Below are positions 18,501 through 27,257 of a DNA stretch of 64,000 nucleotides, piece after piece. This DNA comes from UBA1231 sp045123185 (GTDB lineage: Bacteria > Bacillota_I > Bacilli_A > ML615J-28 > CAG-313): positions 124,001 to 188,000 of the forward strand of contig JBGVIL010000026.1 of the NCBI GenBank assembly GCA_045123185.1, given 5' to 3'. The notes beneath the pieces were generated by a model. The model made no database searches. It saw only the letters and a list, made by a program, of their open reading frames with translations, and had not been told where the DNA came from. The position numbers were made by a program, and so were the translations under genes. Each line of letters opens with the position of its first letter. Within the stretch, counting starts at the first letter, position 1.

Positions 18501-21500
18501 ATGCTTCCAGAAGGACTAAAAGAATTAGTTGAATTTAACGATTCATTCACAGTTGATATGTTATTTGATGATATTATTTCTCTAGTATACATCGCAAAAC
18601 AAGCTGTTGAATTTGGTGCAATAGGTATTTATCGTGGAGCTGATATTGATTGGGCATATACTCAACCAATTGAAAATATTATTGAAACATTATTTACTTT
18701 AAATATCTTAAATGCAAAACTTGATGAAATTGTAACTTATGTTTCTGACAATATCTTTGATTTATCTGAACTTGATGTAGAAGCTGTTAGAGCTGGATTA
18801 GTTAATGATGGCGTTATTTTAGGTGATGTATACGCAATCTTAGCTAATGGAATCTTTACTCAAGAAGCATTCCCAGTTCATTCAATGAGTGATATTGAAT
18901 CACTTGAATTAGATGTTAATAGTTTATTAACAGAAGAAATCTTAACTAGTGCAATTGATGCAGTAGAAAGATTATTAGACTTAGGATTAATCTATGAATT
19001 ATTACCAGTTCTATATGGTCAAGCTCAAATGATTATTCCAGATGATTTATATTACATCGTTTCTAACTCTCTAACTAAAGACGAATTAATTTCTGATGTT
19101 AGAGTAATCATTCCAGTGTTAAGAGAAGTTGTTGCAGCTAAACTTTATAATGCAGCACTTGAAGATCAAGCTATTCCATTCAAAGGAATTGCAGGTCATT
19201 TAACAGCAATTATCGATGCTCTTGTTAATACAAATATCATTAGTAAAGATGCTGATGCATTTGTAAGTGGAACATTAAGATTATTCGGTATCGAAGCAGG
19301 TAAAGATGTATTAGAAGCTGTAGATTATGCACATGATTTAAACAACTTATATCAAATCTTCGAAACTATTGAAGATATCTTATTAAGATCTGAATTTGAA
19401 GATCACATTGCGTTATTAGATTTTGTTAGTACTTTAGATTTAACAACTATCTTAGATAACGAAGTATTACTAAATAACAACAATATCAATAGTATCATTG
19501 ATATTTTAGAAAACGTAGTTAACTTAACTTTAATCCCAGCTTTATATGAACCTGCATATAATGCATTAGTTGATTTAGAAGCTGTAGATGAAAAATTACA
19601 AGGATTCTTAGACTTATCTGAATACTCATCAGATATGTTAGTGGAAGACTTAAACGCTATTATTGCAGTATTAAGAAATGTTGTTGATTTCGACGCATTA
19701 AGTATTGTTCGTGGTGCTGCAATTAATTGGGGTAACATTGAAGCTGTAGAAAACATCATTAATTCATTATTTGGATTAAATTACTTAAATGTTAAAGTAG
19801 ATGAAATCGTAGACTTTGTAACTGAAAATGTATTTGATTTATCAGATCTTTATGTTGAAGGTATCGATTTAGCTGCAGATGGTGCTATGATTGCTCAAGC
19901 TTATAGACTATTAGCTGAAAACATTCTTGCTCAAAATTGGTTCCCAATCCAATTCTTAAGTGATCTAGAAACATTAAATCTAGAAACATTACCACTTGAT
20001 AAGTTATTAACTGAAGAAACATTAACAGTTGTTGTTGATGCATTCGAACTTATCTTAACTACATCACTTGTATATGAAATCGTACCTGTATTATACGATC
20101 ATGCACAAATGATTATTCCTGATGATTTATACTTCTTAGTTAGTCAATCTTTAACTAAAGATCAATTACAAGAAGATGTATTATCAATCTTATCAATTTT
20201 TAGAGAAGTTATTTCAACTGAATTCTATAATGCATTCTTAAATGAAGGTGTTCCACTAGAAGGAATTGCTGATCATGTAGCAAATGTATTTAGAACAATC
20301 TTTGATCTTAATTTAGTTGATGGTCGTCTAAATGAAATCTTTGATAATTTATTCAAACTATTTGATATCGATGTTGATACAACAATCGTTATGGATGCAG
20401 ATTTCGAAGGCGATTTAGAAAAGATTTATAAAATCTTAAATTTAGTTGAAGATATCCTATTAAATTCTGAATTTGAAACTCACTTAGATGTTTTAGAATT
20501 CGTTGATGGATTCCAAACTAAAGGACTTAACAATCTTACTCAAAATGAATCTGTATTAAGCAATGAAAATTTAGTTTGCTTATTAGACATTTTAGATACA
20601 TTAGTAAGTTTAGATACTTTACAAGTATTATTTGAACCTGTTTACAATAAGTTTATCGTTCTTGAAGATATGCCTGAAGATCTACAAGGTTTATTAGATA
20701 TTTCTGAATATCCTGCTAACTTATTAGTAGAAGACTTATATTCAATCATTTCTGTATTAAGAAATGTTGTTGAATTTGACGTTTTAGGCGTATTAAGAGG
20801 CGCTGCAATCAACTGGCAAAATATTGAAGCAGTTGAAAATATTATCAATGAAATCTTCGGATTAAATTTATTAAATGTTAAACTTGATGATATCGTTGAT
20901 TATGTAACTGAAACAATCTTTGATTTATCAGAACTTGATGTTGAAGCAATTGACTTAGTTGCTGATGGTGCAAGAATTGCTCAAGCATACAGAATGATTG
21001 CTGAAAATATCTTAACTCAAAGCTGGTTCCCAGTTCAATTCTTATCTGACTTTGGTGGTTCTACACTATATGTTAGAGATGTATTAAACGCTCAAGTACT
21101 TAACGTTGTAGTTGATGCTATTGAACAAATCTTAACTACATCAATTGTTTATGAAGTTGTTCCAGTAATGTACAGCTTTGCTCAAACAATTATTCCAGAT
21201 GACCTATACTTCATCGTTTCTAACTCATTAACAAAAGATGAATTACAAGAAGATGTATTATCAATTCTTGCAATCTTACGTGAAGTTATTGACATGGAAG
21301 TTTATAACATCATCTTAAAAGATGAAGTGTTAGAATTTGAAGGTCTTGCTGAACATATTTCAAATATCTTTGATATTATCTTCAACATTAATATCTTAGA
21401 TAAAGATCCAATTAATCTATTTATTGGAGCATTCAAATTAGTCGGAATTGAATTAACTCGTGCTGATTTAGAATCTGTTGATACAAGCGCTGATGCACAA

Positions 21501-24500
21501 GTATTATACGGTATTTTAGAACACATCGAAGACATTCTAATCCAATCTCAAATTACTAATCATGAAGAATTATTAACATTACTTTCTGAATTTGATATTA
21601 ATAGTCTTTTAGAAGAAAGATTCTTAAATGGTGACAATGTAGAAAGTATCCTTGCTATTTTAGAAGAAGTATTAAGCTTAAGCTTATTACCTGCTATTTT
21701 AGAACCTGCATACAATGCATTCGTTCCTGAAATGATCGCTGAAATGCCTGAAGATTTACAAGCATTATTAAGTCTTGATGACTACTCAGCTGAATTATTC
21801 CTTGAAGATGCGAAAGCATTAGTATACATCTTAAGACAAGCTGTTGAATTTGGTGCTATCGGTATTTATCGTGGTGCTGACATTAACTGGTCTTACACAG
21901 AACCAATCGAAAATGTCTTCAAGACTATTTTCGCACTTAACTTCTTAAATGTTAAACTTGATGAAATCGTAACTTATGTAACTAACCATATGTTTGATTT
22001 ATCTGAACTTGATGTTGAAGCATTAAGAGGTAAATTAGCTAATGATGGTGTAATCTTAGCAGATGTTTACAGAATCTTAGCTACTGAAATTTTAGCACTT
22101 GATATCTTCCCAATTAAATCAATCAATGATTTAAGTGAATTCACTATTAATCCTGGTGATTTCTTAACAGAAGAAATCTTAACAAGCGCAATTGATGCAT
22201 TAGAAAGATTATTAGATTTAGGATTAATTTATGAAGCATTACCAGTTGCTTATGCACTTGCTCAAACAATTATTCCAGATGATTTATATTACATCGTTTC
22301 TAATTCATTAACTAAAGATGAATTAATCTCTGACGTAAGAGTTGTTATTACAATCTTAAGAGAAGCTGTTGCTGCTAAACTTTACAATGCTATGTTAGCT
22401 GATCAAGCTGTTCCGTTTGATGGTATTGATAATCATTTAGCAACAATTATTGATGCAATTACTCATACAAATATTATTAGTAAAGATGCTGATACATTTG
22501 TAAGTAGTACATTAAAATTATTCGGTATTGAAGTATCTAAAGATGTATTAGAAGCTGCAGATTATAACCATGATTTAGGCAACTTATACAACATCTTAAA
22601 TATTATCGAAAACATCTTATTAAGATCTGATTTAGAAGATCACATTGTTTTATTAGAATTTGTTAATACTTTAGATTTAACAACAATCTTAGATAACGAG
22701 GTATTAGTAAATAACAATAACATTAATTATGTTTTAGATATTTTAGAAAATCTTGTTGATTTAAGTCTTGTTCCTGTATTATTTGAACCTATATTTAATG
22801 CATTAGTTGACGTTGAATCATTTGATGAAAATATCAGACCATTCTTAGACTTATCTGAATACCCAGCTGAAATGTTAGTTGAAGATTTATTCACTATCAT
22901 TGATGTATTAAGAAACGCTGTTCAATTTGATGCATTAAGCATCGTTCGCGGCAATGCAATTAACTGGGAAAATATTGAAGCTATTGAAAATGTAATCACT
23001 GACATCTTTGGATTAAATTACTTAGCTGTTAAACTTGATGACATTATCAATTTAATCACTGATAACGTATTTGACTTATCAGAACTTGACGTTGCTGGTA
23101 TTAACTTAGCGGCTGATGGTGAAAAAGTAGCTAAAGCTTACAGAATGTTAGCAGAAGCAATCTTAACTCAAAATTGGTTCCCAATCCAATTCTTAAGTGA
23201 TCTTGAAACACTTAACTTTGATGTAACTATGATCTTAAATGCAGAAACTCTTCATGTAGTTGTTGACGCATTAAATGAAATCTTAACTACATCACTTGTT
23301 TACGAAGTTGTACCAGTAATGTACAACTATGCACAATTAATTATTCCAGATAGTTTATACTTCTTAGTAAGTGAATCATTAACTAAAGATGAATTAGCTG
23401 CTGATGTTCAAGCTATCGTATCTATTTTAAGAGAAGTTGTAGATTCTGAAGCTTACAATATCGTACTTAATAAAGGTATTGAAATTGAAGGAATCGCTGA
23501 TCACTTCGCAACAATTCTAGAAACAATTTTCCATACTAATATTTTAGGTAAAGATTTACCAAAAGTATTTAATGGTGTATTTGATTTATTCGGAATTGAA
23601 ATTGAAAAAGAAATCTTAAGTGATGTTGACTTTGATGGTGACTTAAATAGAATCAGAAAAGCTCTTAACAGCATTGAAGATGCATTATTAAATGCCAAGT
23701 TCCTAACTCACTTAGACGTATTAGAATTCATGAATGGATTCTCAACTAATGGAATCGCTCATCTAACTGAGAACACTGATGTATTAAATAACACTAACTT
23801 AATTCACTTATTAGATGCATTAGAACAATTAGTTGGATTAGATACTTTATTAGCAATTTTTGAACCTGTTTACAACTTCATTTTCGTTCTTGATAACATT
23901 AACGAAACAATGAGACCATTCTTTGATTTATCTGAATATCCTGCAAGCATGCTTGTAGAAGATTTACAATCAATCATTGGTGCATTAAGAAGTGCCGTTG
24001 AATTCGACGTTCTTGGTGTATTAAGAGGCAACTCTATCAATTGGAACAATATTGAAGCTGTTGAAAATGTAATTAACACAATCTTCGGATTAAATTACTT
24101 AGATGTTAAACTTGATGAAATTATTAATTTTGTTACAAATAATATCTTTGATTTATCTGAACTTGATGTTGCTGGCGTTGATTTAGAAGCTGATGGTGCT
24201 AAAGTTGCATTAGCTTATAGAATGATCGCTGAAAACATCTTAACTCAAAACTGGTTCCCAATCCAATTCTTATCAGATATTGGAAATTCTACATTATTTG
24301 TTAGAGATGTATTAAATGCTCCAGTTCTTAACGTTGTAGTTGATGCAATTCAAGAAATTTTAACTACATCACTTGTTTACGAAGTAGCACCTGTAATGTA
24401 CAGTTATGCTCAAACAATCGTTCCAGATGATCTATACTTCATTATTGCTAACGCTTTAACTAAAGATGAATTACAAGATGATATCTTATCTGTTCTTGAT

Positions 24501-27257
24501 GTTTTACGTGAACTAATCGCTATGGAAGTTTACAATGTCATCTTAGAAGGTGAAGTAATTGAATTTAATGGTATATCTGAACATGTAAATACAATTCTTG
24601 ATACTTTATTCAACACAAATATTTTAGGTAAAGATCCAATTAACTTATACATCGGATTATTCAACTTATTAGATGTTGAATTAAATCGTGAATTATTAGA
24701 ATCAGTTGATACAAGTGCGGATGCACAAGTATTATTCTCTATTTTAGAACACGTTGAAGAAATCTTAATCAACTCTCAAATTTCTAATCACAGAGAATTA
24801 TTAACATTAATCTCTGAATTCTCATTAGAAGATGTACTAGCTGATGAAAGATTAATTAATGGTGTAAATGCTGAAAGTCTTCTTGCAATTTTAGAAGATG
24901 TATTAAGCTTAAGCTTATTACCAGCAATTTTCGAACCTGTATATAATGCGTTTGTTCCTGAAATGATCGCTGGTTTAAACCCAGATCTACAAGCTTTATT
25001 AAGCATTGAAGATTACCCAGCTGAATTATTCATTGAAGATGCTAAAGCATTAGTATACGTATTAAGACAATTAGTTGAATTCGGTGCTATTGGTATTTAC
25101 CGTGGTGCAGATATTAACTGGTCTGATACAGAACCAATTGAAAATATCTTAGAAGCTATTTTCGCACTTAACTTCTTAAATGTTAAACTTGATGAAATCG
25201 TTACATTTGTTTCTAACAATATGTATGATTTATCTGCTCTTGATGTTGAATCATTAAGAGGTAAATTAGCTAATGATGGTGTAATCTTAGCCGATGTTTA
25301 CCGTATCTTAGCTACTGAAATTTTCACACTAGATATCTTCCCAATTAAATCAATTAATGATTTAAGTTCATTCACTATTAACCCTGGTGATTACTTAACA
25401 GAAGAAATCTTAACAAGTGCAATCGATGCATTAGAAAGATTATTAGATTTAGGTTTAATCTATGAAGCATTACCAGTTGCTTATGAATTTGTACAATTAA
25501 ATATTCCTGCAGATTTATACTACATCGTAGCTTACGGATTAACTAAAGATGAATTAATCTCTGATGTAAGAGTAATTATTCCTGTATTAAGAGAAGCAGT
25601 TGCTGCTAAATTATATAATACTATGTTAGCAGATCAAGCTGTTCCATTTGAAGGAATCGCTGAACACTTATCAGCAATCATTGATGCTATCACTCATACA
25701 AATATCATTAGTAAACAACCTAATGCATTTGTAAGTGGAACATTAGAATTATTAGGTATTGAAGTATCTGAAGATGCATTAGAAGCTGCAGATTATAACC
25801 ATGATCTTGGTAACTTATATAACATCTTAGATATTATCGAAAATATCTTAATTAGATCTAACTTAGAAGATCATATTAAACTATTAGAATTCGTTAACAC
25901 TTTAGATTTAACAACTATTATTGATAACGAAGAATTAGTTAACAACAATAATTTATATTATGTTGTTGATATCTTAGAAAACTTAGCTGATTTAAGCTTA
26001 GTTCCTGTATTATTCGAACCTGTTTATAACAAGTTTGTAAATGTTGATGCTATGGCTGAAAACATTAAACCATTCTTAGATATTACTGAATACTCATCTG
26101 AAATGTTCACAACTGACTTAAAAGCAATCGTTGCTGCATTAAGAGATGTTGTTGCATTTGACGCTTTAGGTATCTATCGTGGTCAAGCAATTAATTGGGA
26201 AAATATCGAAGCAGTTGAAAATGTTATTGTTTCAGTATTTGGATTAAATTATTTAGCTGTTAAACTTGATGACATTATTAACTATGTAACAAATAATGTA
26301 TTCGATATATCTGATCTTGACGTTGCTGGTATTAACTTAGCAGCTGATGGAGAAAAAGTAGCTAAAGCTTACAGAATGTTAGCAGAAGCAATCTTAACTC
26401 AAAATTGGTTCCCAATCCAATTCTTAAGTGATCTTGAATCATTCAACTTTGATGTAACTATGATCTTAAATGCCGAAACTCTTCACGAAGTAGTTAATGC
26501 ATTAGAAGAAATTACAACTACATCATTAGTTTATGAAATCGTTCCAGCGCTTTACGCAAAAGCACCTAACGCTCTTCCAGACGGCTTAGACTTCTTAGTA
26601 GCAGAAGTGTTAACTAAAGATGAATTAGCTGCTGATGTTCAATCTATCTTAACAATCTTAAGAGAAGCAATTGACGCTGAAGTATTCAATATCTTCTTAG
26701 GTAAAGGTATTGAAATTGAAGGAATAGCTGATCATATCGCAGTTGTTCTTGACACATTATTCCATACAAATATTTTAGGTAAAGATTTACCAAGAGTATT
26801 TAGTGGTATTTTCAAAGTATTCAGAATTGAAATTTCTGAAGAAACACTAAGTCCTGTTAATTATGACAGCGATTTAGAAAGAATCTACAAAGCTCTAAAC
26901 AGCATTGAAGATGCTTTATTAAATGCTAAGTTTGAAACTCACTTAGACGTATTAGAATACATGAACGGATTCGCAACTAATGGAATTACACATTTAACTA
27001 AGAACACTGATGTATTAAATAACACTAACTTAATTCACTTATTAGATGCATTAGAACAATTAGTTGGTATGGACTTCTTATTAGCAGTATTCGAACCTGT
27101 TTACAACTTCATTTTCGTTCTTGATAATATCAATGAAACAATGAGACCATTCTTCGACTTATCTGAATATCCAGCTAGTATGTTTGTTGAAGATTTACAA
27201 TCAATCATTGGTGCATTAAGAAGCGCCGTTGAATTCGACGTTCTTGGTGTATTATGA
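12573..27257 (+). CDS. giant CvpA-like membrane-anchored repeat protein, N-terminal 4,894 residues up to an in-frame TGA
   Basis: Hydrophobic segments at about 6-31, 36-53, 116-158 and 217-243 form a CvpA-like head, with the Arg/Lys cluster RYRRRKRAERE (164-174) on the predicted cytoplasmic side. This places everything after about 245 outside the cell. The rest is acidic and helical and consists of repeats. From 17496 the repeat period is 1,077 nt (359 aa), anchored on RG-x-x-I-[ND]-W. The frame continues without any other stop to 35132, giving 7,520 codons in all. The TGA replaces the invariant Arg of the anchor motif. The start follows AGAGGTG; an in-frame GTG at 12564 lies inside the ribosome site. 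Function is unknown; a surface stalk or adhesive scaffold is an inference. Confidence 0.85.
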   Translation: MPSVNTIMLIFALAALGILALSALVGFLAGFKRELRLMIVFVVLLGSVWLVFGNPGVILNTELPAFASTMLHDTLSGMFKGLDPMRFTTLSGVIAEVAGAAVPNIKELLVEGTKTYALLMSVVEFVLRFVFVLVGTIVVYVLCILIRVISFVIRLIYRLCTIRYRRRKRAEREAKRETGLDEGVVVVKSDIYDGEVVVTLSRNPKKVRKGKRRGWAAGLGLLRGAFTVLLICVPITGLLSIVNEVEPETVDMVLDVMNGGQSEGQVAEGDNELLDFVFEFAEAYDSGIVAEIISSSEYFLGKELDETLFDNLLKIETSTQTIYVREEVIKIIQIANLLPEAYDPDKAIPIDIWSLSDVKQDRIIELLKEFKLFAEIMPVAIEFAGTLDVVKDFLGDSGQTLDSLSDIDWSSDLNYILDAVRHAIELGDITEEFDIMKLNCDVLRDVVSNIGKTEFIAKLMPIVINAALHLEMTQSFIGEWPKENVIVTDGISWDVELVNLVGIFEQFQTLDLDLANLDVMAIISDNEKLDIIKGMVQDLVTSDLFIEIALQVLDFAKEFQLGNLGFEEFQNILKLTNLVAPDWEEDVATIIEMVKIVNELGILAEEGFDINDPDCDENLQDMIHLIFDLNLISNKAGVNYSDPSKQRTAAIFNEVKTLLVEAALRQFKLFDIEGEDGFIFEQFTDDERASIQWEAIDWENEAEVYSEERMLCDAVGYVVELLRFYDSKGITLENIGNDVMALLEYDETFTYLIDILDSVLDSSLLTTIIPYALEKFLVPVIEDFEDKAELPDGEDIDITDQISRHNISAEIFNFIYILMDAKEIGLIGAVTSGELNLNLAANIYIPTTDSSLATFNEKNKLIDYVPLIEYYPAGTVIEIDGQQVVCGENTHVRPDLTDLALTDIVKRVFHSKLFAGKEAKIFRVLFAVLLDTKVSKDAINAIDFSSPNRESELNKLVNSINGLRPILEDFNEIYNGGDINLEYFYEKENALQLVDSLRVLFTSDLIAVLLPELYHQYLLPQGILPEEFADILTVQSLYWAEHKNNPDYLEGLTGKQLTEDLVTILSIAELLIDFDLLNILSEDKDVLFANATDTFNRLFDLIMQLNILEGNGNELVALLVNMLLDVEIPVEDFEALGVNWKDEVALAKEVVAAIFELLENSGIEGFKKLQEVMEDPMAHLENFLVDANVRSLADIITQVSQSKVLEVLALPLVNKFIPGMLEGVEEFTEEEYSGALVAEDIKALADILYNVADAQLMETIKALLGEFTELLPKSEEEVAIPLSHEQYANIIELVFGLNILQTPTMKNFIVDMLKDTLSDMDLSSVTPEDLDFAQDGKTIADAYRVFAEAFVQTTYEQFTVQNVLDLINGETEISSLEGLITQNNLYAVVDLLEGVLSTTLVNEFSLVVFNFAKEAVPAEFGFIFDVEIFEDEFHQDIISLMNVLRAAIALNPQNILFDKGIELKGVGESLKTIIETLVNTNLIHKNATNVVIGVLGVLGLEVTAEDLAGVDYEKDLEGIYEIFNHLEDILLTSKLEDHLAILDLVENLDIEAILANEDIVCYDNLESIVEILEELVGLTIVPAIFEPAYNTFVPQITENLDPALQPFFSIDDYSADMFAEDLQSLVYIVRQVVEFGALAIYRGSDIDWSQTEPIENIIETLFALNYLNAKLDEIVTYVSDSMFDLSELDVEAVRAGLASDGQIFANIYKIIAEDILAQEWFPIHNLDDLDSFGIDTLPFENLVSYETLVTVGKVVQNFVSTNLVYEALPIVFDYAKGLVPENLAFLVDVELDSAELQEELFAFIDIAEVVVDIIRPALPELAANISGILDGSVDPLSLELQFNLENLHADAKAIVQIIDGMNLIDGRGKELLIGALSLAGITVTAEDLADLTFANDKDLAELIAYKVVDLLTANELNSVKAFLDLTENLSLENEDLINGENVIIILDIVELILQSEVLRTLFVPVYDQMLKETVDGMLPEGLKELVEFNDSFTVDMLFDDIISLVYIAKQAVEFGAIGIYRGADIDWAYTQPIENIIETLFTLNILNAKLDEIVTYVSDNIFDLSELDVEAVRAGLVNDGVILGDVYAILANGIFTQEAFPVHSMSDIESLELDVNSLLTEEILTSAIDAVERLLDLGLIYELLPVLYGQAQMIIPDDLYYIVSNSLTKDELISDVRVIIPVLREVVAAKLYNAALEDQAIPFKGIAGHLTAIIDALVNTNIISKDADAFVSGTLRLFGIEAGKDVLEAVDYAHDLNNLYQIFETIEDILLRSEFEDHIALLDFVSTLDLTTILDNEVLLNNNNINSIIDILENVVNLTLIPALYEPAYNALVDLEAVDEKLQGFLDLSEYSSDMLVEDLNAIIAVLRNVVDFDALSIVRGAAINWGNIEAVENIINSLFGLNYLNVKVDEIVDFVTENVFDLSDLYVEGIDLAADGAMIAQAYRLLAENILAQNWFPIQFLSDLETLNLETLPLDKLLTEETLTVVVDAFELILTTSLVYEIVPVLYDHAQMIIPDDLYFLVSQSLTKDQLQEDVLSILSIFREVISTEFYNAFLNEGVPLEGIADHVANVFRTIFDLNLVDGRLNEIFDNLFKLFDIDVDTTIVMDADFEGDLEKIYKILNLVEDILLNSEFETHLDVLEFVDGFQTKGLNNLTQNESVLSNENLVCLLDILDTLVSLDTLQVLFEPVYNKFIVLEDMPEDLQGLLDISEYPANLLVEDLYSIISVLRNVVEFDVLGVLRGAAINWQNIEAVENIINEIFGLNLLNVKLDDIVDYVTETIFDLSELDVEAIDLVADGARIAQAYRMIAENILTQSWFPVQFLSDFGGSTLYVRDVLNAQVLNVVVDAIEQILTTSIVYEVVPVMYSFAQTIIPDDLYFIVSNSLTKDELQEDVLSILAILREVIDMEVYNIILKDEVLEFEGLAEHISNIFDIIFNINILDKDPINLFIGAFKLVGIELTRADLESVDTSADAQVLYGILEHIEDILIQSQITNHEELLTLLSEFDINSLLEERFLNGDNVESILAILEEVLSLSLLPAILEPAYNAFVPEMIAEMPEDLQALLSLDDYSAELFLEDAKALVYILRQAVEFGAIGIYRGADINWSYTEPIENVFKTIFALNFLNVKLDEIVTYVTNHMFDLSELDVEALRGKLANDGVILADVYRILATEILALDIFPIKSINDLSEFTINPGDFLTEEILTSAIDALERLLDLGLIYEALPVAYALAQTIIPDDLYYIVSNSLTKDELISDVRVVITILREAVAAKLYNAMLADQAVPFDGIDNHLATIIDAITHTNIISKDADTFVSSTLKLFGIEVSKDVLEAADYNHDLGNLYNILNIIENILLRSDLEDHIVLLEFVNTLDLTTILDNEVLVNNNNINYVLDILENLVDLSLVPVLFEPIFNALVDVESFDENIRPFLDLSEYPAEMLVEDLFTIIDVLRNAVQFDALSIVRGNAINWENIEAIENVITDIFGLNYLAVKLDDIINLITDNVFDLSELDVAGINLAADGEKVAKAYRMLAEAILTQNWFPIQFLSDLETLNFDVTMILNAETLHVVVDALNEILTTSLVYEVVPVMYNYAQLIIPDSLYFLVSESLTKDELAADVQAIVSILREVVDSEAYNIVLNKGIEIEGIADHFATILETIFHTNILGKDLPKVFNGVFDLFGIEIEKEILSDVDFDGDLNRIRKALNSIEDALLNAKFLTHLDVLEFMNGFSTNGIAHLTENTDVLNNTNLIHLLDALEQLVGLDTLLAIFEPVYNFIFVLDNINETMRPFFDLSEYPASMLVEDLQSIIGALRSAVEFDVLGVLRGNSINWNNIEAVENVINTIFGLNYLDVKLDEIINFVTNNIFDLSELDVAGVDLEADGAKVALAYRMIAENILTQNWFPIQFLSDIGNSTLFVRDVLNAPVLNVVVDAIQEILTTSLVYEVAPVMYSYAQTIVPDDLYFIIANALTKDELQDDILSVLDVLRELIAMEVYNVILEGEVIEFNGISEHVNTILDTLFNTNILGKDPINLYIGLFNLLDVELNRELLESVDTSADAQVLFSILEHVEEILINSQISNHRELLTLISEFSLEDVLADERLINGVNAESLLAILEDVLSLSLLPAIFEPVYNAFVPEMIAGLNPDLQALLSIEDYPAELFIEDAKALVYVLRQLVEFGAIGIYRGADINWSDTEPIENILEAIFALNFLNVKLDEIVTFVSNNMYDLSALDVESLRGKLANDGVILADVYRILATEIFTLDIFPIKSINDLSSFTINPGDYLTEEILTSAIDALERLLDLGLIYEALPVAYEFVQLNIPADLYYIVAYGLTKDELISDVRVIIPVLREAVAAKLYNTMLADQAVPFEGIAEHLSAIIDAITHTNIISKQPNAFVSGTLELLGIEVSEDALEAADYNHDLGNLYNILDIIENILIRSNLEDHIKLLEFVNTLDLTTIIDNEELVNNNNLYYVVDILENLADLSLVPVLFEPVYNKFVNVDAMAENIKPFLDITEYSSEMFTTDLKAIVAALRDVVAFDALGIYRGQAINWENIEAVENVIVSVFGLNYLAVKLDDIINYVTNNVFDISDLDVAGINLAADGEKVAKAYRMLAEAILTQNWFPIQFLSDLESFNFDVTMILNAETLHEVVNALEEITTTSLVYEIVPALYAKAPNALPDGLDFLVAEVLTKDELAADVQSILTILREAIDAEVFNIFLGKGIEIEGIADHIAVVLDTLFHTNILGKDLPRVFSGIFKVFRIEISEETLSPVNYDSDLERIYKALNSIEDALLNAKFETHLDVLEYMNGFATNGITHLTKNTDVLNNTNLIHLLDALEQLVGMDFLLAVFEPVYNFIFVLDNINETMRPFFDLSEYPASMFVEDLQSIIGALRSAVEFDVLGVL
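18633..21869 (+). repeat. higher-order repeat copy 1 (units A-B-C)
   Basis: Three successive 359-aa units of distinct type: A (IYRGADIDW), B (IVRGAAINW) and C (VLRGAAINW). The A-to-A distance is 3,237 nt. This copy is the most diverged of the three. Confidence 0.85.
21870..25100 (+). repeat. higher-order repeat copy 2 (units A-B-C)
   Basis: A (IYRGADINW), B (IVRGNAINW) and C (VLRGNSINW), 3,231 nt. It is closely similar to copy 3 unit by unit, for example GKLANDGVILADVYRILATEI in both A units. This implies a recent duplication of a whole three-unit block. Confidence 0.88.

Noticed and set aside
27255..27257. TGA decoded as Trp (Mycoplasma-type code) or as selenocysteine
   Set aside because: TGG is used for Trp throughout, TGA ends the gene at 2328 in an ATGA overlap, and the position is an invariant Arg in sister repeats, so neither Trp nor Sec is expected. 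No SECIS-like hairpin is evident.
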